Source: Phoenix dactylifera (Eukaryota; Streptophyta; Magnoliopsida; Arecales; Arecaceae). From it: DNA of 64,000 bases. Of the stretch, positions 11,356 to 21,162 are shown in pieces (within the stretch, counting starts at the first letter, position 1; each line of letters opens with the position of its first letter). The DNA lies in NCBI RefSeq assembly GCF_009389715.1, contig NC_052407.1, positions 3,537,154 through 3,601,153 of the forward strand, given 5' to 3'. Below the pieces are notes generated by a model. That model did not search any database and was not told the origin of the DNA. It was given only the letters and a program-made list of their open reading frames with translations. Made by a program: the position numbers and the translations under genes.

Positions 11356-12959
11356 TCACAGAGATATCCCCTCATCACAGAGATTCATCAGACGGCACAA
11401 GTCATTGGTTTTCAGCTTGTTAAGTTTGGACAGGATTAGAGGAACATACTTGTAGACCATCTGCTTGCACTGCGAAATCATAAAAATGGCAGCAGAAGTC
11501 ATTGGTATGCATTCCAATGAGGACCATGCCATCAATGATTGTTTACAGAGATGAAATGCTTACTTGCTCTTCATTCTCGTCTGCTTCTTCGCAGTACTCG
11601 ATAAGGATCTCCATTATCTTCATCTGAATAAGAAGTGAAATGAAATGGGTACTTAAACACAAGAAGAGAGGATATTCTTTGATATAATACTAATTCATCG
11701 AAGCACAATCGATTACCCTCATCTTGGGCGTCTTTAATTGAATGACAAGATCTTTAACAGCTCTGCGGCATGCTAAACAAGTTTTCTCGTCCGTCTGGTA
11801 GTAAATGACACAGATTTAGATTCAAATAAAACCACAAAGTTATGCAATATCATGGAACTTGGGGTTGAAAAAGACTATTGTTACCACCAGTAGTTCAGTG
11901 TACAAGCACTATAAAATCTGGTATCTCATGAAGAATAATCAATGTGATGAGCAGAGATTTTACTAGTTATTTTTAAAAAAAACATTCAGCCCCCTCACTG
12001 CATCACACTGTTGTAAGTAAAAAATATTATTTTGAATATAGGCAAAGTGTGCATGGAGACACAAAAATATCCAATATGTAAGTATGTGGCCTAGTTGTGC
12101 AATAGTTCAAGACATTCATTTAATGGATTTTTAGATTGAATTGATGTATGGCTTGCTGCTATGGGAGAAATGGAGCTTTGTGTGGCCGCTACAATCTATA
12201 AAAGCTCATGTTACCTCAGGAGAAAACTTGTTTAGAAAGATGAGACTCTTATCATTTTGAAGCATGTGTTCATCCAAACATAATCCTGTGTTGTTGCAGA
12301 GACTTTCTTCATTGTAAAGATCTTGCAAAGACAACCTAGTTTGAAGCATGTATGCTTCTGACTTTTGTAGACACTGCAAGGATAAAGCAAGCCATGCTTG
12401 GTGAAAATAGTGTCAGCTGGATTAGTAAATTAAAGGTAACCATTTGGGTGGAAGTCTGTACCTTAGACTTGAGATCAGAAGGCAGAATATGGCAAATTTC
12501 ACTTGATAGCAATCAACATACCCAAACAGATTTGGATCACTCAAGGCTTTTCCAGTTTTCTTGAACCTCCAGGCATGAATTACAAATGGAAGACAGGCCT
12601 TTCATTGAAGAATGCTTGTTTCCTATGGAGAAGCCACTTACTAGTTATGATTGAAGGCAAGATGGGTTTCATAGAAATTGACAGTCTCATTAAGGAGGTG
12701 TGCATCAAATTTGAATGTGAACTACTTTATCCATGTATTTATTGGTTTCTTTTTTCTTAGCAGCAGCAGCACCTCCTTCATTGTGAATTTGTTCGTGCCG
12801 GTATCTGGACTAATATCGAATAAAAACTATAATGGTGATTTTTCATGATTTACTTGCACTCACCTCATCCATAAACTCGGGCTCGACCCCAAGCCTAGCA
12901 TCCACATGAGATAGCATAACAAGTAGAACAACAAAAGAGGATAACATTCCCATTTCCAT
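11356..12959 (-). CDS. Saposin-B domain secreted protein, four exons
   Basis: Exons on the minus strand: 12959-12864, 11794-11717, 11623-11564 and 11469-11356. All have GT/AG borders and all junctions are in phase 0, giving 115 aa. Residues 1-21 (MEMGMLSSFVVLLVMLSHVD, then A) form a signal peptide. The rest is one saposin-B domain with the six expected cysteines at 38, 41, 69, 79, 103 and 109 (CLAC, EYC, CKQMVYKYVP, DLC, NLC). Saposin folds are disulfide-tied helical bundles that bind lipids or membranes; related plant proteins carry one or two such domains. Here there is only one and no protease. A vacuolar or extracellular place is inferred from the signal peptide. A broken copy lies downstream at 9278-9483. 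The lipid partner cannot be told from sequence. Confidence 0.88.
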
Positions 12960-13675
12960 CTTCTACTCACCTTCAATATGTTAGATAGCCAATATTACAC
13001 AAGTTCTTTAAAATAAAAAATAAATAAATAATGCAAAGCAACATTTAAACCAACAGTAAAAGCGTAAAATTGTTTGCGACACAGTTCTTATCTTGGATTT
13101 CTTTTGAGTGAAAATTAATCGTTATCCTGATAATTTAAGCACTAGGTAATAGTGCAACTTTAAATGCTAAAACAAATTTAATCCTGAAATTAACTTCGTG
13201 ATTGTAAAAACAAGGCTAACTAAGAAAATTTACTAATATTGAAAAGAAAAGATCTTTTGTATTGCCATGGACCCATGCAAGGAGACATGAACACTTCATA
13301 TGATATCAAGAAGCTGTGCTTTAAGCTTAAACTTATATAGATAGATAGCGAGACCAGCATATAGAATCTAAGAGATTGAGACATACCAATCACTCTTTGT
13401 GAGGAGCTGAGATGATATGGCTGAAGCAGCGGGCAGTGAAGTATTAATAACCAGCAGCAGCAATGAAAGCATATTTCTCTCCTCGTTTTGCTCATTTTCC
13501 TCTCTTTTTCCACTCAACTGTTTTATTCCACACGTATCGTGTAAGAAGGACGAGAGACGTCGTTTGGTCACACAATGCTTTGGATGTGCAAGAATAAGAG
13601 AAAGAACACAACATATGGTGTACCATCACAGCATCAACATACGGAAGCTATAGCTTAATCATGGGCTTATGCACC
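12960..13675. other. Upstream region of the saposin gene
   Basis: This lies 5' of the minus-strand saposin gene and should hold its promoter. A small frame at 13417-13653 has no domain. I could not name a reliable TATA box or other regulatory motif. Confidence 0.4.
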
Positions 13676-13679
13676 TTCC

Positions 13680-14205
13680 CAGAAGGTGCCTGAGGGCCAC
13701 GTAGGAGTGCTCAATCTAGTAACATTCAGACACTGGTCTTGTTAGGGAAGCTGGTAAAGCCTCCTGCAAACCTATCGTGGAAACTATTATGGTCTAGGTG
13801 GCACTTTAGATGGTGGAACTTTATGTGCTTGAGGGCTGTTTGGGTTGGTCTGTATTAAGTCCGGCGTGTTCTGAGAGCCAGTGTAGTCCTGTTCTAGAGT
13901 GACTCAACTACGGTGATCGGTTGGATCCAAAGGTGCATGGGTGACATGGATGGATGTCACCCATTACTCCGAAATATTCGGGCCACGGTAGGTGGAGACA
14001 TTGTCTTCCCAAGCCAAGCATATCTATGAAAAGCCAACAGAGCTACGAATTGGGTGGCCTCATATATGGCTGATCATTCTAGAGGAGCTCTCTAGGTTAG
14101 TGAGAGGGAGCTTCCTAGAGCACTCCGAGACTTGTTATATTTTGATTTTTCTAAATATATTCACACTAGAAATGTATGAGTCATCCATTGTAGAAAAAAA
14201 AAACT
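13680..14205 (+). mobile_element. LINE 3' end, RNase H remnant
   Basis: Translated pieces match the end of a plant L1-type RNase H domain: STTVIGWIQR, GDIVFQAKHIYEK, then NWVASYMADHSRGAL, followed by LLYFDFSKYIHTRNV and an A-run at about 14193-14202. A frame change splits the KAN/RATNW region. The copy is 5'-truncated and dead. Confidence 0.75.
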
Positions 14206-14209
14206 TACA

Positions 14210-14688
14210 TGCTTTTTTCTTCACCTACGTCTCAAAAGCCTCTATGCTATATATGACAAAGATGTAGAAAAGAAAGACACCATCAGGCATGAAGTTAAGA
14301 TGCGCTGGTGCCACCATGTGAGATATAGAATAGGAGAGAAAGCATAGCCATGATCATATGAGAGCATTTGTGACGTCTTACACAAAAATGCACTCCCACT
14401 TATAGCTCATAAACTTTTATTTCTCTCTCTAAATAGGAGTTTGATTAACAGGTATGATTTGTCAAAGAAGGATAAGTATGGAATATAGATTCCCAATGGA
14501 TGGGTAATAAAAATTTCGAAGAGCAGATTGCAGGAATAATTACTTTATTTCTATGATAATCATAATTAACGGCTTTGTAGAAGCATTACAACAAGACAAC
14601 AACGTTATTGAAGTCTTGAACTAAGCTTAGGCTTGTCGGCATCGTTGTTATTTTTGTGTTTTTGTTTTTCTACAAATTAGTGAAGTGA
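14210..14688. other. Spacer between two LINE ends, no gene seen
   Basis: I see no conserved frame. The sequence separates two LINE 3' ends that lie head to tail on the plus strand. Confidence 0.4.
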
Positions 14689-14689
14689 T

Positions 14690-15088
14690 ATGTTGGGTTT
14701 GATGTTAAAAGTAGCATCTAGCTGCTTGCGAAAGTATTACTAATGCGAGGCTCGTCTTGGAAGCGGGTGGTATTCATATTGAAGGAGATTTGGCTGTGGT
14801 GATCAATTAGATCTAGAACCAACATAGGGCTAGCGATAGACATCCACTTTTGCAGAACATCAGCAAGTTGACGATGGATTGTGGTGCTTTTTGAGCCACT
14901 CAGGAGATTAACAGGGCTACTGACTGGGTCACCTCTTTTGTTGCCCAGCACTCGAGTGATCTCCTTTGAGAGAGCTATAACATTATCCCACCGCCTTTGC
15001 ATTATCTTTTTTTTTTCTGATTTTTTTGAATGTATTCATGCTAAAACAATATAACCCACCTGGTCTGTCAAAAAAAATAAAATAAAAT
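14690..15088 (+). mobile_element. LINE 3' end, RNase H remnant
   Basis: Readable pieces are VHIEGDLAVVIN, ATDWVTSFVAQHSS, then the tail word FLNVFMLK and an A-rich end CAAAAAAAATAAAATAAAAT near 15070. It has the same plan as the copy ending at 14202, but the sequences differ widely, so the two are separate insertions, not one duplicated piece. Confidence 0.75.
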
Positions 15089-15089
15089 A

Positions 15090-16320
15090 GCATCTACACA
15101 AAACTTATTCTATTCCTTGTTTTTGTTTCCACCTTTTTATAAAAGCAATAAATCTTTGCTACTAAAAGAATAAACATCTTGCAAAAAAATTCAAAATATA
15201 AAAGATTTTGTGTACATGTTGTTCAGCCTAGTCAATTTTTGTGTTAGGTTTTTGAAAATAAAAAACAGAAAACCAAAGCAATACTCAGCGGGCCCTTAGT
15301 TTCTTTTGTTTTGTGAGCCCATCAATGTTGGCATGCACATCTAAAATTGGTGGCCCACCCCCATCCCCAGCTACTTTGAGCTCAAAAAAGCTAATTACGA
15401 TAGTAGTATAAGTCCAATGTTCTGGGCCGTAAAACCCAAAAAATATCATGAGTCTACATTCATGGCCACCAGTTCACTCTTCATTTGAAGAAAGGAAAAC
15501 AGAGAATATGAAGTGTAAAAGAAATATGTCTTGTATAGTGGCGATTAGATAGTTGGAAATAGAATAATCAAACCAAGCCAGTTTATGTATGCCTTTAATT
15601 TAATCAAGGATCGAAATGGAATTATAGCCAGTGGTGCACTGCTCCTCCACATAAAGAAGAGGTTCTTGGGAAAAAGATTGGCAATCTTGTTTTTCTCTAT
15701 TTTAAACTAGATAATTCTAATAAGTACCGCTCAGATTGTTGTTGAAGAACAATGAAAATGATTTATTCATGAAGAGTAGGCAAAACTATTTCAGAATGAT
15801 TTTACCACATGATGAAAATTATTTGAGTATTAACTTTTGGTGATTTAAATAGCTCATGCTAAATGGTGTAAATAAGGTTGAGTACTGCATACTATGGTTT
15901 CCCAACATGAGTTCAATGCTTGGGTTGACAAAGCATTTATATCATTGAACTACCTTTTTTTTCCCTCTAATATAAGTAGTTGGTGCAAGAATGTTTAAAC
16001 TTATGTAACCATCCTATAGCAAAAAATCAACCGGACTTCAAACACAATATTCCTCCATTTGGGAAAGTTAAAAAATCGATAAACATACATTACTTCGACT
16101 TCTACAACTACGAACTAATGTAGGATAGTAATTGGGTTGGGTCGGATATAAGATAGATTAAAATTCTATCAATCCAAACGTAATCTGATTATTAAACGGA
16201 TTAAAAATTTAGATCAAATCTGACCATTTTATTAATAAGTACCTAATCAGATATATAATAGATTGGATCAAATTAAATTGATTAAATTTTAAAGCATACA
16301 TCCCTAGACTAATCCCAAGG
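15090..16320. other. Intergenic DNA; possible TIR-element remnant at 16130-16300
   Basis: No gene seen. The stretch near 16130-16300 repeats GGATTAAA, GGTTGGGTCGGAT and ATCAGATATA words typical of small decayed plant DNA elements, but no ends could be fixed. Confidence 0.35.
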
Positions 16321-16650
16321 TTTTCTTTTTTTTTTTTTTTTGGTGAAAAATAGGAGGGGAGGGGAGGGACCAGCCCACCCGCGTAGCAGCCCCATTACTG
16401 AGCCCCCCTTCCACTAGGGAATGTTCGATACAGGTCGCAGGTTTCGCGTGCCTTCCCCGACCCGTGGGCTACCCACTGGGTTCACCGCCTACGTGTGGGT
16501 ACGTCACCCCAGTACCACCTTGGTACAAGTGGAAGGAAAGCATAACCGCCAACAGCCAGCCGAGCGTGGGGCATCCGGTCCCCTAATTTAATCGACGCCC
16601 GTGCGTTTCGAACCCGGGCAACCCATTTGACATGCGCTCGCTAAATGGCG
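16321..16650 (-). mobile_element. tRNA-derived SINE
   Basis: Poly-T at 16326-16343 is the A-tail of a minus-strand element about 330 bp long. Near its 5' end are Pol III-like boxes: an A-box-like TTAGCGAGCGCATG (complement of about 16631-16645) and a B box GGTTCGAAACG (complement of about 16603-16613), spaced as in tRNA genes. The body is GC-rich, unlike its flanks. I could not establish a target-site duplication. Confidence 0.75.
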
Positions 16651-16835
16651 CTAGTGCAGACAAGGACATCTCTCATATGTGATGGTCTGGTAAGTGGATA
16701 AAGGGTGGTCCATCTTTCGCGGCAAAGGACTCTTTCTTCACATAATCCACCGTTGGATCATTCACCTTTGCTTTGAGAGCTGTGTAGAGGGATGGATGAT
16801 GGAGTTTGGATTTTCTTTTCTTTTTATTTATTTTT

Positions 16836-17480
16836 TTTTTTAACAACGGCGGCTCACGTCAATCTAGCATGAGCATTATCAGCAGAGTCAAAGAAATAAG
16901 ATGATATAAGGGTAAAAGGGTAGGGTCGGACACTGTCCACGAGACCTCTTCTGAATGATGAGCAACAAAAAAAGGCGACCCAGTCGGCAACCCTATTCGC
17001 CATAGTAGAGTTTCCCTTCAGGATGATGCAGTCAGCCCCTAGAACATTCCTCACATAGGTGATCTCCTTCCATGTTGCCTTGAGCTCGGCTCCAGTAGCA
17101 ATCATATCACAAGTGCGCCACCCACCTGCCACAACCAACCTAAAGTTGTGGTTCCGGATCACAAATTCTATCCTTCCACTGTCTTCGCCTGCCAAGATGC
17201 TACCATCAAAGTTCGCCTTCAGATGACAGAGGGTGGGAGCTTCCAAGAGATAAGAGTTACTCGAGATGTTGTAGAAGTGATTGGAAATCTCAGATGTCCC
17301 TAACCCACTCCGTGAAGGTGATTGGGTAACGGTGATAATCTCGGTTCATGGCGAATGGCTCTATCCTCCTCCACTGCTTTCGGGGATGTCCTCCTCTCCT
17401 TAAAAGTATGGATATTTCTGTCTAGCCAAATATAATACGCCATATAAGCAATAATGATCCTCCACTCTACGTCCCCGATC
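16836..17480 (-). mobile_element. LINE 3' end with RNase H domain
   Basis: The minus strand reads from about 17480 as VEWRIIIAYMAYYIWLDRNI, then the RNase H part LKANFDGSILAGEDSGRIEF, TGAELKATWKEITYVRNVLG and NRVADWVAFF. An A-tail is represented by poly-T near 16832-16841. Conserved RNase H positions (NFDGS, ELKA) can be seen. At least one frame change separates the linker from the RNase H frame. Sequence to about 17740 may also belong to it, but I cannot prove that. Confidence 0.8.
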
Positions 17481-18295
17481 TACTCTGCAAGAATCCGCAG
17501 GTGGCACAGCAAAGCCTCCGCCGACCTCACGGTGGATTCACGGTGTCTGGTGGGTGATCCACAGTAGATTCGCACCAAAGAAGGTGAAACTTTATTCGCG
17601 CGAAGGATACACCTCCGACCCGTTCTCATTGCGACATAAATAGTATATTCACCTTTCTTTCGCGCGCCGTTCCGATACGACATAACTAGTATATAAACAA
17701 GCAAGTTGTCACCGCCGCCCTGACTAAATCGCACACAGGTTCACATACGATCTAGCGTGGCAACTTTTACCAGGAGTCGGAGAAAAAATAATGGAAGCTA
17801 CTTAAATACACGAACCTTCTTCCTTCCAAGTTATAAAAAACAGCATGAAAACAGAGTGTAGCGTTCCAGATTAAACCCTTGAACCGGGTCAGCCGTTGGT
17901 TTTTGAATCCCTTCAACGCCAGACTAACTCATGTTCTACTTTCTTTACTCATTTCCTTTTGGCCTTTCCCTTCTCCTTTCATCACTCCCTGCTTCCCCGA
18001 GCCAACCGCGCCCAGTCTGCGTTCCACACCAGACGGCGAGCACATCGGTTTCGCCCTGCACCGCGACCCGCACACCGGTCAAGCCAGAAATGGTGGGCGG
18101 GCCGGATTCAAACATATCGCAATGAAGAAGGATACCAGTTTAATTCGTTCATCTCCTTTCTGAGGCCTATATATATATATATATTATATATTATATATAT
18201 TATTATGGTATAGAAAGAAAGCAAAGGCTGATAGCTTCGCTCTCATATTTGCGCCACTTTTTTGTCATCCATTTAGCATTCTTCTTCACCTGACC
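17480..18295. other. Unassigned sequence, leader side of the F-box pseudogene
   Basis: Contains a short minus-strand frame (17480-17734) of unknown kind and a GC-rich CT-rich stretch at 17930-18110 like a plant leader, then (TA)n at about 18169-18203. The AT run separates the leader-like stretch from the F-box ATG. Confidence 0.35.
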
Positions 18296-18299
18296 GTTA

Positions 18300-19440
18300 A
18301 TGGACTGGTCGGAGCTCCCCTCGGAGCTCTTGGGCTCCATCTTAGAGAGGCTCCCCGTCCCCGACCACCTCCGTTTCGGCCTCGTCTGCTCGTCATGGCG
18401 GTCCGCCGCCAAATCCAACCTCTTCGCCCCGTGGCGCAGTCCCCATGGCTGATGATCCCTTTCAACCCCAACACACCTCCCCTCCGCCAAATCCTCCGCC
18501 CAATTCTACAGCTCTCCGAGCGAAAAGTCTACAGAATTCCCCTGCCCGACCCCCCGGTCTCCGACCGCCTATGCATCGGATCCTCCTATGGATGCTGATC
18601 GCCGCCGACGAGACCTCCGAGCTCCACCTCCTGAATCCAGTCACTGGAGCTCAACTCCCCTCCCTTCCATCACCACCTTCCCCTTCGTCGAAGCCCTTCG
18701 CGACCGCAAAGGCCGCGTCACAAGCTACAATCTCTGCTTAGGCGACGACGACATCCCGCCGGAATCCTTCGCGCCCGACCAGCTCCGGTATTTCTTCTAC
18801 GAGAAAGCTGTCGTCTCCTCCGACCACACCGTCATGCTGATCCATAACCCTTGTTCAAGCTGGCCCTCGCCCGGCCCGGCGACAAGGAGTGGACGATGGT
18901 GGACACCCCTTCATCCTATTGGGTAGACGCTATATTTTCTTCCGGCGGGCAGTTCTGCACGCTTGAATCCACGGGAAGAGTGGAGCTTGGGACCTCCATG
19001 GCCTTCTTCCGACGTCGGCCGTCGTCGCGCCTAGCCTGGGCTATTCGATTGTTCCAAGTACCTGGTGGAGCTGCCGGCCGGAGCAGCTGTTGCAGGTGAG
19101 GAGGTGGCGGGATCCCGTTCGCTTGGGCTGCAGCTGGGAGCCTCGCCCTCTCTACGTCGAGCACACGACGACCAGGTGGAGGTGTTCGAGCTGAGGCCGG
19201 GGCGGAATGGATGGGCCTGGGTCAGAGAACACAAAGAGGGATTGACCGGATTTGCTCTGTTCCTGGCAAGAATGGTTCGCTGTGTGTGTCAACGAGGGAA
19301 TGTCCGGAGCGCGAGGGAATTGCGTCTACTTCACGGACGACGGTACTTGGTCGTTTGAGAGGTGTCACAATGTGGTTCCAGATGTTGGAATGTTTGATTT
19401 GAGTGATGAGATTGAAGCCTTGTGGTGGGTACGATTTCCA
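18300..19440 (+). pseudogene. F-box / KIB1-4 (DUF295) pseudogene
   Basis: The ATG at 18300 opens an F-box (MDWSELPSELLGSILERLPV, then CSSWRSAAKSN). DUF295 (KIB1-4) pieces follow in three frames: IPFNPNTPPLRQ, CIGSSYG, HLLNPVTGAQLPSLPS, LRYFFYEKAVVSSDHTVMLI, FKLALARPGDKEWTMVDTP, VEVFELRPGRNGWAWVREHK, GNCVYFTDDGTWSFERCHNV. Intact members are SCF substrate receptors of about 350-400 aa without introns, and the piece order here fits full length. Frame changes near 18430, 18600, 18860, 18990, 19150 and 19260 break it. High GC suggests it was a normal monocot-type gene until recently. Confidence 0.85.
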
Positions 19441-19644
19441 GTGATTGGCCGCCTCCAATCTGGGTCACACCCACTATGTGACATGTACATGCGAGTTTCA
19501 AAGCCAAAAACTTCTGTTTTGTTTTTCACTTATCCACTGATGCACTGCTGTAGAGGTAGTACCAAAATTACAAGTACTGATACAACTTTATATTCATTTA
19601 GAACAATAAAAAAATCCTAGGCTTATGTACCAACAATGATGTAG

Positions 19645-19672
19645 GTATTTTAAAAAATTTAACAGTCCGAAG

Positions 19673-19728
<56 letters not shown>

Positions 19729-19765
19729 CTTCGAAGTAAATTTTTTTTAAATCTACTTTCAACAG
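19645..19765. repeat. AT hairpin: inverted repeat around a (TA)n core
   Basis: A TA run at 19676-19725 is flanked by near-complementary arms: TTTAACAGTCCGAAGTGAA on the left and TTCACTTCGAAGTAAATTTT on the right. Arms of about 28 bp with few mismatches suggest a foldback MITE whose core has expanded as a microsatellite. Confidence 0.7.
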
Positions 19766-19894
19766 TTGAATCAATTTGAAAAAAACCTAAAGTTAGGAGA
19801 TTTATCAATAAGTAATGTTGCTCCAATACCTAACCAAGAGCTACTACGACACCGATTAAAAAAGACTGTGTAGCTACTGGACGACGAAATAAAT

Positions 19895-19904
19895 TTTGTA
19901 TATA

Positions 19905-19935
<31 letters not shown>

Positions 19936-19980
19936 ATATATTATATATATAATAAATATATATAATATATATATATATTT
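19895..19980. repeat. Interrupted TA/ATT low-complexity run
   Basis: An imperfect TATATA/ATAATATATT run of about 85 bp directly before a LINE 3' end. Confidence 0.9.
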
Positions 19981-19984
19981 GCAC

Positions 19985-20195
19985 GCCGCGCTAAGTAGGT
20001 ATTTTATACCAATACAGGTATGAATATATCTAATAAAATTGAAAAAATAACAGATCATAGTGCCCAAAGCAACTCCCTTTCTCAGCCCACAGGTACTCCA
20101 GTGACTAGCACATAAGCAGCAATTTAGTTCACAGTCTCGTTAGCCTTTCTTTGAATACATGCTTGGCCTGAAAGACCATCCTATCGTATGATGTA
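19985..20195 (-). mobile_element. LINE 3'-end fragment
   Basis: The minus strand from about 20185 reads VFQAKHVFKE, an interrupted ANRA/ADW region, LRKGSCFGHYDLLFFQFY and IYSYLYWYK. This is the same end of the RNase H domain plus tail as in the other LINE copies. It is short and decayed. Confidence 0.6.
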
Positions 20196-20640
20196 TATTC
20201 TTAGCTTTATTTTTTTAAAAATATAATAAATTTTTACCACGAGGATCCTTTATATGGAAGATGAATGCTAATAGCTAACATTCGTAAGAAAAAGATTAAT
20301 GCATGATATTAAGCCTAAAGGGCTGGTGTAGTCTTTTGTGGTTGAGCCAAGATATCTGAATCAAATCCAAATTTCAATGAGATCGTGAGATTAAGGATAG
20401 TTGCAGAAAGGTTGCACTATTGTTATTAAACCGTGCAATAGTAGTCAGACAAAATATTCTAGTTGTGTTTTAAATGAGGATTTGTCCTTTTACCATGAGG
20501 TTATTTGTTCTTTTAAATGAAGGAAGAAAAAAAAATACATAGTTATCATCGTGCCCTCCAAAAGCCCCCAAATGGGCCTAAGAATTATTCGCTGATCTCC
20601 ATCTAAGAAGCAATTCCCTCCAGATAAAATCTCGATCGCT
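20195..20640. other. Intergenic / upstream of candidate gene
   Basis: No conserved frame. GC rises sharply after about 20630, at the start of the candidate exon. Confidence 0.4.
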
Positions 20641-20727
20641 CCGCCATCCCCTGCCCCCGAACTTGGCGAACTCTCCGTTCTCTATCGCTTCTTGGTCGCA
20701 GGCGTCCCCGACCTTCAAACCCCAGCC

Positions 20728-21162
20728 ATGGCAACCGTCGTCTCCTCCGTCGCCCTCACCCTCCGAAACCCTAACGCTAACTCCACCGTCTTTCTCCCAC
20801 CCAAACCCTCCCGTCCGCCCCGTCCCTACTCCGTCCCCGCCGCCTTCCCTCCCAACTCCCTCCATCTCCGCCCCTCCCCGCCTCCAAATCCCTCGTCGTC
20901 TCATCCTCGCCTCTCCCGCGCCGACGTCCCCCACCCTCCTCTCCGGCTCCACCCGCACTATCCTCCCTCCTCGCCTCGCTCTCCGTTCCAAGCTCTCCTG
21001 TCCCTTCCCGCCCGCATCGCCGCCGCTGCTGCCCGAGCCGCCCCATCCGCGGCGGACTCGCCGAGATCCGGGATCTCCGGGGAGCCTCGCCTCGCCGTGG
21101 GGCCACTCTTCTTCCGCCCTCAGACGGCCCAGCGGGTTACTCAAACCCCGCTCACCGTGTAG
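20728..21162 (+). CDS. Possible first exon of a plastid-targeted protein (unidentified)
   Basis: The ATG at 20728 lies in GC-rich DNA and opens MATVVSSVALTLRNPNANST, a Ser/Thr/Ala-rich, acid-poor start like a chloroplast transit peptide, followed by a proline-rich stretch. The frame is open for 144 codons. The other two plus frames are also open and the strand is Pro/Ser/Arg-rich throughout, so openness is weak evidence. A splice out of this exon is likely if it is real, but I cannot fix the donor or name the family. A long minus frame here is a shadow. Confidence 0.4.
   Translation: MATVVSSVALTLRNPNANSTVFLPPKPSRPPRPYSVPAAFPPNSLHLRPSPPPNPSSSHPRLSRADVPHPPLRLHPHYPPSSPRSPFQALLSLPARIAAAAARAAPSAADSPRSGISGEPRLAVGPLFFRPQTAQRVTQTPLTV

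Noticed and set aside
16600-16650. A tRNA gene suggested by GGTTCGAA
   Set aside because: The box pair belongs to a 330-bp element with an A-tail and does not form a full cloverleaf, so it is called a SINE.
20578-21144. 188-aa Gly/Arg-rich minus frame
   Set aside because: Antisense of a Pro/Ser/Arg-rich strand with no recognisable domain. GC-rich DNA keeps several frames open here.
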